A DNA stretch of 64,000 nt from contig JASANG010002665.1 in assembly GCA_030248215.1 (NCBI GenBank), forward strand, positions 1 to 64,000. Direction: 5' to 3'. The number at the start of each line of letters is the position of its first letter. The first letter of the stretch is position 1. Both the position numbers and the translations under genes were made by a program. Below the pieces are notes generated by a model. The model saw nothing but the letters and a program-made list of their open reading frames with translations. It was not told where the DNA came from and did no database searches. The stretch comes from Enoplolaimus lenunculus. Its lineage: Eukaryota > Nematoda > Enoplea > Enoplida > Thoracostomopsidae. Shown one piece after another: positions 37,101 to 46,275 of the stretch.

Positions 37101-39682
37101 TCAATATTCGACAGTATAATATCTCAACACGACATAGCGTCGACTTTATGTGTCACACCCAGGGTGTAACCGGATATCCGTTCCGTTTCCGGTAAGAAAC
37201 CGTGTCCGTTTCCGTTTTCGTTATAGAAATACGGAAATTGTGCTATTTTTACGTTCACAATTAGTTATAAATCACGTATATATTATGTATAACTCTCAAT
37301 TTTTCGTTACTTATATGCTACAACTGTGTAAAACAAAATAAAAATTACGATTTCAACAAAATCGTAAAATTTTGACGCATCCGCCATTTTTACTTTTTGA
37401 AAAACCGGTGAAAATAAGATTTTTACTTTTTGAAAAACCGGTGAAAATAAGATTTTTACTTTTTGAAAAACCGGTGAAAATATGATTTTTACTTTTTGAA
37501 AAACCGGTGAAAATATGATTTTTACTTTTTGAAAAACCGGTGAAAATATGATTTTTACTTTTTGAAAAACCGGTGAAAATAAGATTTTTACTTTTTGAAA
37601 AACCGGTGAAAATATGATTTTTACTTTTTGAAAAACCGGTGAAAATATGATTTTTACTTTTTGAAAAACCGGTGAAAATAAGATTTTTACTTTTTGAAAA
37701 ACCGGTGAAAATATGATTTTTACTTTTTGAAAAACCGGTGAAAATAAGATTTTTACTTTTTGAAAAACCGGTGAAAATATGATTTTTACTTTTTGAAAAA
37801 CCGGTGAAAATATGATTTTTACTTTTTGAAAAACCGGTGAAAATATGATTTTTACTTTTTGAAAAACCGGTGAAAATATGATTTTTACTTTTTGAAAAAC
37901 CGGTGAAAATATGATTTTTACTTTTTGAAAAACCGGTGAAAATATGATTTTTACTTTTTGAAAAACCGGTGAAAATAAGATTTTTACTTTTTGAAAAACC
38001 GGTGAAAATATGATTTTTACTATTTGAAAAACCGGTGAAAATATGATTTTTACTTTTTGAAAAACCGATGAAAATGTAATTTTTACTTTTTGAAAAACCG
38101 GTGAAAATATGATTTTTACTTTTTAAAAAACCGGTGAAAATATGATTTTTACTTTTTGAAAAACCGGTGAAAATATGATTTTTACTTTTTCAAAAACCGG
38201 TGAAAATATGCATGCCTCAATTATGTTGGCAGAAAAATAGAACATTTTTGAACCTGTTATATATACTACAGCCCTGCTGTATAAATTGACCGTCACTTTT
38301 ATCTATACATCTATCGCGTGGCTTACGCCATTCCAAATTTTGGACGCCGCGTCTGTAATCATCAGTTGGCTTCAGGCTGCAGCGTTCAACCATCAGACAG
38401 CGCAATCTGGAGTCAATTTCAGTCGACTGTCTCAGGAACACGTCGTTTAATCTATAACAGCATCAAAACTTGGTCTTTTCCAACTTCCAATCGTGTGAAT
38501 ATTTTCTGTAATTTACATATTTGTCTGTCTGCAGTTACGTCTGCGTGCAATACGGCTGCTATTCGAAGTCGTGGACAATATTGCGATACCTCCTTCAATA
38601 ATCAGTATGATTTTTTACTACCAACGCGGCCTAAACGGTCAACCGGATATAATATTCCACTAGAAAATGGAATGATTCCGGGAAATCAAATTTTGCACGA
38701 ACCCCAACAGACCGTTGGGGCGGTCAATCGTATGCCTGAAGACCCATCTAGTTTGGTTTTTACTAAGCCTAGCCAAGCTAAACCTAAATTATCACTACCT
38801 ACCGCGTATGGCGCAAGGTTTTCTCTTGAAAACAATGACAAAACTTTCGATCACGCTGGTAGCTCGCAGAAATTAGCAGAGTCACGCTTGGTGTCGCTGG
38901 AAACTCATGATCCGGGCAGCCAATCAGAATTCAACATTTCGGCAACCAAAACAGCGGAGTTCAACTCCATTTCAAACCGCAAGCATACGAAACGCATTCA
39001 ACCCAACTTAATATCAAATTCTCAGCCAAACGAGTATCCAGCCGAAATCGAACCGATCGTTCAAGTCGAAGGCGCATTTGAGATTTCAAATCCAGCCTCG
39101 GCGACACCAGACTCACAGATTCCCACGCGTGGAAAAGTTCCCACACGGATACTCACTGGTGAACCATTTTCACACGCTGCTTTAAACTCAACGTTACGTG
39201 ATGATGTCATCAACAACCAATCAAATCATAGAATTTCTGACGCTACCGGCTACCATATATGTCTAGCGTCATGGCAACTGATCCTAGCCGTTCTACTAGT
39301 AATTGGAGTAGCGGTATTGTTTTGTATATGCCTTGGTCTGCTTGCGTACCAATTTCGAACTCACCGAGGGCGAAAAACACGCCGACGCCAACGCAAAATA
39401 GGCCCAGCTCGACTCAATAACGACGACGACCCTCTGAAAACGCTTTCTTCCCTGGGTGGCGTCAGACCCTCAGGTTCGGACTACTATCACTATCCGGATA
39501 CTCTATCGTATATTATTTCACATCCATCAGCAGTTGAAACGGTGAGTTGCTCTGGGAATAATTCTAAAAATGCTACTAAAACTGCCAGAGTGTTGGCCAC
39601 AATTAGACACGCTTGGAAACGAAATTTATTGTTTACTAGCCGAAGATCAAAGATCACTAAGCGACAGGCTGTCCCGTACTGA
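33781..39682 (+). CDS. Cuticlin-type ZP-domain transmembrane protein (5' exon missing)
   Basis: Visible exons 33781-34198, 35534-35650, 36295-36522 and 38376-39682 join with phase 1 at every intron into about 689 residues. ZP proteins polymerise outside cells; in nematodes they build cuticle ridges and apical matrix. The first residues IFAIVNA look like the end of a signal peptide whose start lies in an unfound upstream exon. A Pro/Ser/Asn-rich segment precedes the ZP domain, which has ten cysteines (SALCDSE, PECRYF, GKCNS, VITCNPN, GRCWAT, DAGCSVQP, IFCNLHIC, SACN, QYCDT). RPKR (38627-38638) is a furin-type release site. A long Ser/Thr/Asn-rich stalk follows, then one membrane segment (WQLILAVLLVIGVAVLFCIC), a basic RTHRGRKTRRRQRK stop and a cytoplasmic tail. 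Cuticlin-like class is clear; a specific orthologue is not. Confidence 0.9.
34318..34573 (-). mobile_element. TTAGGC-core MITE, family A, ZP intron 1
   Basis: Left ATGTATAAAACTGGGCCGGA, core CCTAAGCCTAAGCCTAAG with AGTGAGCCTAT spacer, then TTAGTCTAAAGCTTAAAGC and right TTCCGGCCCCGTTATATATA followed by CATGGTCC. 256 bp. Confidence 0.75.
34737..34906 (+). mobile_element. TTAGGC-core MITE, family A, perfect 8-bp duplication
   Basis: Ends GGCCCATGTAAAGATCAGGG and CCCCTGTACTTTACATTGTC. Flanked by GATTTTTC on both sides (34729-34736, 34907-34914). The core is uninterrupted TTAGGC units after TTTGGCTTAGGTTAGGC. Confidence 0.9.
35124..35417 (+). mobile_element. TTAGGC-core MITE, family B, longest telomere-like core
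   Basis: Ends GGCCCATGTTACTTTAAGAG and CCCCTTAAAGTAAACATTGG followed by CC. The core at 35206-35338 is a nearly continuous TTAGGC array of about 20 units with A/C variants. Flanks ACCATTTC and ACAATTTC match at 7 of 8. It ends about 115 bp before ZP exon B. Confidence 0.85.
35534..35650 (+). CDS. ZP exon B: ZP-N end
   Basis: 117 nt. Acceptor TGTGTTTCAG, donor GTAAAA. Codes EVWDNKYVITCNPNLQRPND, equivalent to the DRAYxIxC strand of cuticlins. Phase 1 both sides. Confidence 0.88.
36118..36187 (+). mobile_element. Half copy of family A MITE, ZP intron 2
   Basis: Only the end GCAGGGGCCGAACGTTTTTC and TAAGCTTAAGCTTTAAACTA remains; the TTAGGC core and other end are absent. Confidence 0.6.
36295..36522 (+). 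CDS. ZP exon C: ZP-N/ZP-C linker and ZP-C start
   Basis: 228 nt. Acceptor TGTGTTTCAG, donor GTGAGA. Codes HGRSPFGGVVSRPLSIGELI, YVIAVELLPS and VGRCWATDNISRIELSNDAG, ending inside the Gly-Cys pair of the ZP-C motif. Confidence 0.88.
36570..36750. mobile_element. Palindromic MITE, GAGTCAAATTTGACTC family, ZP intron 3
   Basis: Ends CACTGCGAAAAATGGTGAGT and ACTCACCATTTTTTGCAGTG, with GTGAGTCAAATTGACTGTCT mirrored at the other end. TA on both sides (36568-36569, 36751-36752) fits a Tc1/mariner-type duplication. 181 bp, starts 48 bp after exon C. Confidence 0.82.
37160..37250. mobile_element. hAT-like MITE fragment, ZP intron 3
   Basis: Left end CAGGGTGTAACCGGATATCC with CCGTTTCCGTTTTCGTTATA, close to the 77-bp element at 22689. 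No matching right end is visible before the tandem array. Confidence 0.5.
37386..38215. repeat. 33-bp minisatellite, 25 units, ZP intron 3
   Basis: ACCGGTGAAAAT recurs at an exact 33-bp step from 37405 to 38197, giving 25 units of the form TTTTTACTTTTTGAAAAACC-GGTGAAAATAWGA. Two unit types alternate by one base (ATAAG or ATATG); the 5' half mixes them and the 3' half is nearly all ATATG. One odd unit at 38065 has CCGATG and AATGTAAT. The array ends 160 bp before exon D. It has no spacers, so it is not CRISPR-like. Confidence 0.95.
38376..39682 (+). CDS. ZP exon D: ZP-C, cleavage site, membrane anchor, tail
   Basis: The acceptor GGCTTCAG at 38375 was chosen over others because it restores DAG|GCSVQPS in phase 1, matching the NGC motif of cuticlins. 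The frame runs to TGA at 39680-39682. A perfect donor GTGAGT at 39542 lies in the tail, so a downstream 3' exon is possible (see findings). Confidence 0.85.
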
Positions 39683-39991
39683 TCCTTTAAGCATTCGTCA
39701 AGTTGATACTACAGATGGACACCGGATATTCGATCCTATTTCCGGATATCAGGGTAGTATATATAGAATTTGGTTTCGGTAGAGTATATGATTTCGTGTA
39801 ACAGATTAGTTGCTAACTTTTTGTGTTCAGAAGGTTAATTCTAAAGCCTGCTAAATGTACTTTTCCTTAAAACTTACCGAGGGGATCTATCCCATGCAGC
39901 CCTCATCTTGTGTACACCCCTGTTGGTTATCTTTGCATGAAAAAAATGTATCGTCTACAATATTTTAGTCAAAACTTTTTGCATTTGACAC
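39683..39991. other. ZP 3' flank
   Basis: No AATAAA lies close to the stop. An open frame in another register continues to 39782 (see findings). Otherwise nothing recognised. Confidence 0.35.
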
Positions 39992-40140
39992 CAGGTCTGT
40001 GTAGCCAGACGAGGGCTAGGGGATTTAGTCTCCCCCGGAACAATTTTAAGCCCCCTAGAAAACTATCAATCTTGCTTTATAAGTCATCAAAAACCCTTGT
40101 ACACCCCCTCCTGAAATATGTTTAGCACCCTTCAGGCGGC
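39992..40140. mobile_element. GGCCCGTAGCCA-family MITE, decayed
   Basis: Contains GTGTAGCCAGACGAGGGCTA, CCCCTAGAAAACTATCAATC, TGCTTTATAAGTCATCAAAA and ACACCCCCTCCTGAAATATG in consensus order. The right end is lost. A short TTTAGGTTTAGGCTTTGGCT follows at 40196-40220. Confidence 0.6.
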
Positions 40141-40477
40141 GCAGGATTGCATTACTTAAAATCGAATGTCAACTCTTCTTTGCCGAATGCTTAGGATTTA
40201 GGTTTAGGCTTTGGCTTTCACTTAGGATTATTTCTGGTGCTGCAGGTCTATTAACAGGATTGACATGATTGTTGCTGGGATTTAGAGGTACAGTAATCCA
40301 CCGATATTTTGGGAACAGCATTTTGGTCGAAATATTAATTTTGAATTCAATAAAATGTTTTGTACAAAAAGTTGTGATTTTACCGTCTTGGGGTTGTGAC
40401 AACAAATACGAAAAAATAATAACTCAATCAATTGGAGCATCATAATGACCGCAAATTGTAGTCGAATTACTTTGTGA

Positions 40478-40954
40478 GGGTTGCGCTATACTCGCCGCAC
40501 ACTATCCAGATGCAGCCAGACGCTGTTGCGCGCCACAGTTAAATTTTTATTAAAAATTCCACCAAATAGATTTTGTCCATATTTTTGTATGTTTATTGGT
40601 AACGCATAGCTGCTCGCGATGGTGTGCGGCGGCGTTCATCAAAGTAAAAAAAATTATTAAACTTTGCCAAACGCACGCCGCCGCATTCCAACGCGAGCCG
40701 CCGTACGCCGCTATGCGTTGCTGCCAAAAAATACAAAAAGTATATGCAAAATGTATTTGGTGGAATTTTAATAAAAAATTTTACTGCGCTGCACGCCGTC
40801 AAATACATTTTGCATATATTTTTGTTAGCAACGTATAGCAACGTGTAGCGGCGTGCAGCGGCGAGCAGTGGCGTACGGCGGGGTGCGTGCGATTGCGCTA
40901 GGCAGCGGCGTCGTCCGCCCGTGTTCAGTGGCATGCGACGAGTATACCGCAATC
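40478..40954. mobile_element. Large GC-rich foldback element
   Basis: Ends GGGTTGCGCTATACTCGCCG and CGACGAGTATACCGCAATC are inverted repeats. A second nested inverted pair, ATTAAAAATTCCACCAAATA and TATTTGGTGGAATTTTAATA, lies inside. GC-rich GCGGCG blocks surround the AT-rich arms. No coding capacity; shares its end with the 21-bp array region at 51119. Confidence 0.7.
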
Positions 40955-41214
40955 AAAACAATCTTGATTTTTAAGTTGTCCAAATTCTTAGTGAACATTA
41001 AATATTAACTGCAGTTAAAAATAGCGGATCAAGGATATGTTTCGTTCAAATCCCAATTTGTTGCAAGCTGAAAATTGGTAGATTTGCGTTGCGGCTGGTT
41101 TTTAAGGATTTGAGATGAAAAATTTGCCCCTAAGACACAAAATCATCTGTGATAAATCACCGCACCTACTAAAGTTTACAAGTAATTACTATAAGTATAA
41201 GTACACTAGTTTAT

Positions 41215-41370
41215 CAGAGGGTGGGGCGGTTGGACGCAGATGTGTGAGTACCCCCGCTGCGATTTACCCACGGAAACTATTTTTTGTCCGCGGGTATATC
41301 CTATTTTGTTACTCGTACCCACGTGCCCGCCGGTACCTGCGGGTAGCGTGCAGCTTGGGTGGACGTACGC
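41215..41370. mobile_element. Fragment of TACCCGCGGGTA-rich element
   Basis: Repeated TTTACCCACGG, GTCCGCGGGTATATCC, GTACCCACG and CCTGCGGGTAGC. Similar words fill 54094-54717, 62205-62310 and 63095-63190. Ends are not resolved here. Confidence 0.4.
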
Positions 41371-41599
41371 CCTCCGGCAGGAATTTTCTATAAAGCGGTA
41401 AGGAAGATTTTAGCGAACAAAACAGCGATACCGGAATGGAATACACAGTCCAGGTATTCCTTATGGAGCTGACTTGAAGTAACAAATGAAAAAGCTTCAA
41501 ATCCTGAAAACAAAAACCACACTTAACTAAGAATACACATTGCTTAATCTCGAACTCCAGTAATAATTGTAGGACAGGCCCGTAGACAGCTCACCTAGC

Positions 41600-41652
41600 A
41601 AAAAATAGTCTAAAGCTTAAACTTTACTGTATTCTAGTCCCTACATGGGCCG
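41600..41652 (-). mobile_element. Half copy of family A MITE
   Basis: Only CAAAAAATAGTCTAAAGCTT, AACTTTACTGTATTCTAGTC and CTACATGGGCC remain; abuts the next element. Confidence 0.6.
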
Positions 41653-41830
41653 AAACTTCAAAGCATACTTAAGTTTTGAAAGTACATTCCTAAGGATAAC
41701 CTTGCATTTTGCATTATCGCTCAAGCTTTTGATACAAGACAAATTATCGTTTTATTCATCGGATAGTTGCAATACCGAAGATATATCAGAAACGAAGGGC
41801 GGCGGAGGGTGGGTTAAAAATAAATAACAG
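41653..41830. mobile_element. Partial GTAGTGGCCCGAATAAG element
   Basis: Interior only: AAAGTACATTCCTAAGGATA, TTGATACAAGACAAATTATC, GGATAGTTGCAATACCGAAG, and AATAAATAACAGTCC. Both terminal repeats are missing. Confidence 0.6.
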
Positions 41831-42483
41831 TCCATATAGACATATATATATAAACGTGAAAATTGCTACCGCAGCGATATAAAGACGGATTCAGCAGCTT
41901 ATGAAAAATTATTTCTCCATTGAACCACCTGTCCGGATGACCCGCAACCCATACTCGGGCACCGCCGAGACAAACCCGCCACTTGCGCTCCGAAAATCCA
42001 AACAGCATCAGGAATTAAATGTTTTATTTGGTCAATTGCCGTAGCAACCGCTTCGCCCTGATTTCCAATTATAGTTTTTAGTCAGATTTTTAGAAGCAAC
42101 TCTTTGCTGACACCGGTTGGCATCCAAGTTCAACATTTTTGTTTGATGATTGATCTCAGCTCAGGTTTGTAATTAAACCCAATATTCAACCGTCTGAGTT
42201 GGGCAAAGAAAACCTGGTCGGTTACCGGCGCGTTGGGATCATACGCAAACTGTTTTGGACCACATTTTGATCGATTTTATCCTGACCAGCTGTTCAAAAC
42301 AATCTGATAACCATTTCGCATTGCCAGCTTAAGATGATTTCAATCAGGACCTTGAGAATTTAATTTTGAATCGAGCAACGCAGTATTATTAATGTTCAAC
42401 GCGAGTTTAAACGTTACGTTGAACGTAAATTAAGTTTGTTCCGAATGTCAAAGTCCGTAGTACAAACTGCAGTTTAGCCGACG

Positions 42484-42851
42484 TCATCTGATAATGACCG
42501 GTTGACAACTTGAAAGAATCCATAATATTACCTGTGAAATAAAGTAGTAAACTAAGCTATAGGCGACACTGTGTCTAGGCAGCGAAAAGTAGTTTGCAGG
42601 TATGATAGTAGCACCTCGATTGCACAAATCTGCAGTACACGTGCAAACTTCGTAGCGTCTTGGACGCAAGATTGATAAATAATCGCCGGTAAGAGTTTGA
42701 AGTGAATAATTACCACAAAAGCTGAACGTCGAGTGATCTGAAGAGTAGCCGGAACCGGAGCCGGAACTCGTCATCCATGGTAGTGATTTGTTGAACCCGT
42801 AGCGTAGGATCCGGTTATGGCAGCCGCGGATGTAAGCGTGAACGATGTTGC
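42484..42851 (-). CDS. Ly6 exon: third finger and C-terminal anchor
   Basis: Codes NIVHAYIRGCHNRILRYGFN, a GSGSGYSS loop, CGNYSL, CTCTADLCNRG and the hydrophobic tail, ending TGA at 42486-42484. A donor-like GTAATA lies after ...YYFISQ, so the tail could alternatively be spliced. A minus-strand AATAAA at 42028-42023 is a candidate poly(A) signal. Confidence 0.8.
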
Positions 42852-44505
42852 CTGAAAATATTAATAGTTAAAGCTTGAAGTTACAATTTTTCGATTGGAG
42901 GGGAGGTGTGATTTCGGTCAGACCAGGAGCGTAACTACGGGGGACACCTGTCCCATATGAATAGGTTTTCACGTTTCTGTTGCGTAAATTTTATGCTTTG
43001 GGAAGCGAGTGAAGGTTTTAATATTTTTAACCACTTTTGCGTTCAAAGACGGGTAAAGTTTTTAGGGTAAAAGTTAATTATTTTTTAAAATTTTCAGTCG
43101 GAGGATCTTGGCCCATATTCTTAAATGTGTATAGCAACTATCATCAGTTAGTAATTGGTTTTTTTACACTCACTAACTCGTTGTGGTTGTTAGACTCAAA
43201 ATTAGTACAGGAGTAGAGAGAAAATTGTATGTGTAATCCGCGGTGAGTTTTGAGCTTCAGCATTCACTGGTTCAAAAATTACAAGACTTATCACCAACTT
43301 GTGACAGGTGCTACACACCGGATAATACGGCCTCTTGTTTGAATACAGACGTTACTGAAGACATTCACTTCAACTGTAATATCTGCTCCAGGGTCCACCC
43401 GAAATTGAAAATTACCGGAACGAGAGCCTGAGGTCAACGAAACTAGCCGGAGCCGGAGCTGGAGCCGAAGGTGAGGTGAAATAAGGTATTAAAAATGATG
43501 GTTAATTAGTTAATTTTAGCCAATAACTGTAATATTTTGATACGTTGTTTGATTTTACGCTGATTAAATTTACTACCAAAATTGAAAGAATCTCCGGCAA
43601 AAATTTATCGGAGCCGGAGCCGGGCGGGCGCCGATTGCCTGCCGGAGTCGGAGCCGGAGGCAGACCTCCAGGTGTACCCTGATCTACTCTGGATATCTCG
43701 GTTTTATCTATAGACTAACAATAAATCATGAAACCTGATTTTAACAGGCTTTAGAAAAAACTTTATGGATTATGGGTAAAAACCGATTCTCGCTAGCTGT
43801 CTTTGCTCGTGAAAACTATTTTGGATAAAACCTGATTTTAACAGGCTTTAGAAAAAACTTTATGGATTATGGGTAAAAACCGATTCTCGCTAGCTGTCTT
43901 TGCTCGTGAACAATAAATCATGAAACCTGATTTTAACAGGCTTTAGAAAAAACTTTATGGATTATGGGTAAAAACCGATTCTCGCTAGCTGTCTTTGCTC
44001 GTGAAAACTATTTTGGATAAAGCCACATCGTCATGAAAATCCTGGCTACGCCACTGAACAAGAATCCATCGAATGTTCGAATAGGAATTAATACCCGATA
44101 CCATTGAACTAAAGGCCATACCTGCAATTGCGATTTCTTCTTTCATCCGAACGCACGGATAACTGCAAGTCACATACCGAACCGGCCTATCTGGGACACG
44201 GGTTGCTCCACCGCTGGCGCTACTACTCGCGCCGAGCATAACGCCGCCTTTTTTTCGGCCAGAAACCGGACCGGAATCTGCGGGCGCTTGACATCGGTCC
44301 GTAAAATCGGCCTGTTTGACAAATGTCGCATCAATATTGGTAACATCCCATACCCATGCGTATATTGATGACATACAGCTGTAGCATCGATGAGCTCTGC
44401 TTCTGGTATATACCGGAACACTTCCGGTCGAGCTACTAGATCCGGTTCCGCGTCTCCGGTTGCTGTACGAGTTGGCGTTGGTTGAGTACGATGTGAGAAG
44501 TGAAT
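42484..44505 (-). CDS. Ly6/three-finger protein, ODR-2/HOT-like (last two exons)
   Basis: Two minus-strand exons, 44505-44122 and 42851-42484, join in phase 1 (acceptors ACATTTCAG and TATTTTCAG, donor GTATGG) into about 250 residues. After a Ser/Asn/Gly-rich lead, RCYSCMSSIYAWVWDVTNID and FTDRCQ, then VRYVTCSYPCVRMKE, AYIRGC, FCGNYSLQ and VCTCTADLCNRG give the paired Cys and closing CTxDLCN of the Ly6/uPAR fold. CYSCMS...FTDRC is the pattern I associate with nematode ODR-2 and its HOT relatives, which are GPI-linked neuronal proteins. The C-terminus YSLVYYFISQVILWILSSC is hydrophobic, as a GPI signal should be. The signal-peptide exon upstream of 44505 was not found. Ly6 class is firm; ODR-2 kinship is from recalled motifs. 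Confidence 0.82.
43432..43682. mobile_element. GGAGCCGGAGCC-rich hAT-like element in Ly6 intron
   Basis: Left AGCCTGAGGTCAACGAAACT-AGCCGGAGCC and right GGAGGCAGACCTCCAGGTGT-ACCCTG. The GGAGCCGGAGC repeats next to both ends parallel the GGAATCGGAATC of the CAGGGTGC family. Target duplication is not clear. Confidence 0.5.
43717..44013. repeat. Three tandem copies of about 95 bp in Ly6 intron
   Basis: AAACCTGATTTTAACAGGCT occurs at 43731, 43828 and 43923, each followed by TTAGAAAAAACTTTATGGAT and CTCGCTAGCTGTCTTTGCTC. Alternating junctions (ACAATAAATCATG or AACTATTTTGGATA) show a complex expansion. Copies are nearly identical. Confidence 0.88.
44122..44505 (-). CDS. Ly6 exon: first finger
   Basis: 384 nt, phase 1 in and out. 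Codes a low-complexity lead, then CYSCMSS, DRC and VTCSYPC. GRKKGGVMLGASSSASGG is an unusually long Gly/Ser insert between the third and fourth Cys. Confidence 0.8.
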
Positions 44506-44521
44506 CTGAAATGTGAGACAT

Positions 44522-45005
44522 TGTTCAAGAGGTGAGACGAGAAGAATTTACGGCAAAAAAACTTTCTTAACGTCGAATGTTCTGTTTCGGTTCAAATATT
44601 TTGCAATCCCGTTCAAGAATTTTGGGTGTATACGGTTTGAAAAGTCAAACTTGAAATATGGGCAATGCTTCTGAGGCGCCGAGACAGAATGTTACAAAAT
44701 GGACAAAGAAATTTTATTGCCGGGATAGAAGATAATTTTTGTCTGCCGTAACATTTTTTCAATTTGGGGAAAACACTTTTTCAATCTTGCCTGACAGCAA
44801 AAACTGTATTTTTTGCCATCTTTTTCAACCTTAAGTTTTCTAAAACGAACCTACTTGAATTTCTGCTACAACAAGTTACGTTGATAACGGTTCCAAGCTT
44901 AACCATTGATAGCAATACATTATTTAGAATCATTATATTACAACAATTAATAGAAACAGTTTTAGCAGTATAAATTCGAAATTCAGTGATGGATACCCTG
45001 TATCA
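44522..45005. other. Upstream flank of visible Ly6 exons
   Basis: Should contain the missing 5' exon or be intron. No signal-peptide exon with a matching phase could be recognised on the minus strand. Confidence 0.3.
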
Positions 45006-45172
45006 CGTCCGTAGCCAAGGAGGGGGCAGAAGTGGCTCAGCCATCCCTGAAAAAATTGCGGTCTCCCTAGAAAAATTTCGACCTTACTTGTAGTCAACGA
45101 AAACCCTTGTATGCCCCTCCTGAAAATTCCTTAGCCCCTCCTAGCAAGAGGACCTGGCAACAGGCCTGTCCT
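45006..45172. mobile_element. GGCCCGTAGCCA-family MITE
   Basis: GTCCGTAGCCAAGGAGGGGG at left, CTGAAAAAATTGCGGTCTCC, CCTTACTTGTAGTCAACGAA and AACAGGCCTG at right, in consensus order. Confidence 0.7.
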
Positions 45173-45406
45173 GCCCCAAAGATAAAAATGGGTCATGAGC
45201 TGTGACAGGTAATGCACTGCGATCCATGGATGGGTGACCCATATGTTCCACGATCCACGACCTATATATTGTCATTTCAATTTTGATTCACCTCCTGAAG
45301 AGAAACTAAACTATGCGATTTAAAGCAATAAATACCAGATCTGACAAGATTAGATCACTCAGTCAGTCACTGAGGCATGCAAAGTGATGATGCTTATACC
45401 TAAGCC

Positions 45407-45671
45407 GGTCCATGTATATAACAGGGTCGGACTCAAGTTTGATAAGCGTTCGTAGTGTAAGAATATTCCTAAGCCTAAAAAAAAAAAAAAAAAAAAAAAA
45501 AAACAAAAAAAGATAAAAAAAGAAGGGCTATAATAGAGTCAGTTTAAGCTTTAGACTATTTTTTTTGCTTAGGTTTAGGCTTAGGCGTACGCTTATGCTC
45601 ATCCATAGGCTTAGGCTTATGCTTAAGAATATGCTTATACTACTGTTCTGACCCTGTTCTATATATGGGCC
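45407..45671 (+). mobile_element. Family A MITE nested inside another family A MITE
   Basis: Ends GGTCCATGTATATAACAGGG and CCCTGTTCTATATATGGGCC. Flanks CCTAAGCC (45399-45406) and CCTAAGCA (45672-45679) match at 7 of 8 and are themselves telomere-motif sequence belonging to the host element, whose end continues to 45777. A pure A run at 45479-45503 interrupts the left half and is followed by a second partial start, so the copy is rearranged. Confidence 0.8.
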
Positions 45672-45777
45672 CCTAAGCATATAAACCTAAGCTAAAAAAT
45701 TAGCCCAAATCTTTAAGCCTATACTCTATTGCAGTCATCCAGAAAACCGTTCCGCTCCTGATCTTTATATGTGAGCC
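45672..45777 (-). mobile_element. 3' part of the outer family A MITE
   Basis: CCTAAGCATATAAACCTAAG, AAAAAATTAGCCCAAATCTT and GTTCCGCTCCTGATCTTTAT then ATGTGAGCC. Its other part upstream is only TGCTTATACCTAAGCC (45391-45406). Confidence 0.65.
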
Positions 45778-46109
45778 ATAAGTCATAAACGTGGTTGAGT
45801 AAAATTGCAACAACCTCTGTGTTCAATCAAAATTTTGGTCATAATATTCAAATTCAAACTGGGTGAAGACACTGTTTACCATATATCTACTCCTATATCT
45901 ACCATATTGTGAATATATACAGCACGGTGATGTTGTTTGTCAGTGGTAGAAATTTAGTTAATCAAGCTAATTAATATTTAAACGCTAAATTTTGTCTAAT
46001 ATTTCGCAAACCCCGTATGACTGGCAAAGTATATTTGATAGATAGCGAGCCAGTCTTTAGACTCATTTCAAGTACACGGAACTGTCGACTAAAACGCAAC
46101 GGGATTGGG

Positions 46110-46275
46110 GGAACTTCCGTAGTCAGAGGGGGCCTGCGGTGTTCAGCCCCCTACAAAAATTTTGACCCACCTAGAAATGTATTAACCTTGCTTGTAAGCC
46201 ACCAAAAAACCCTTGTTTGGCCATAGTGAAAAATGTTCAGCCTCCTATCAAGGTTTTACTTGGCTATAGGGTGAA
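46110..46275. mobile_element. GGCCCGTAGCCA-family MITE
   Basis: CCGTAGTCAGAGGGGGCCTG, AAAAATTTTGACCCACCTAG, CCTTGCTTGTAAGCCACCAA and a right end TACTTGGCTATAGGG. A degenerate TTTAGGTTTAGGCTTAGGAT follows at 46316-46345. Confidence 0.65.

Noticed and set aside
37386-38215. CRISPR-like regular array
   Set aside because: Units are contiguous with no unique spacers, in an intron of a eukaryotic gene: a minisatellite.
38318-38375. Extending ZP exon D upstream to 38318
   Set aside because: No acceptor AG in phase before 38375; joining at 38376 restores the conserved Gly-Cys of the ZP-C motif.
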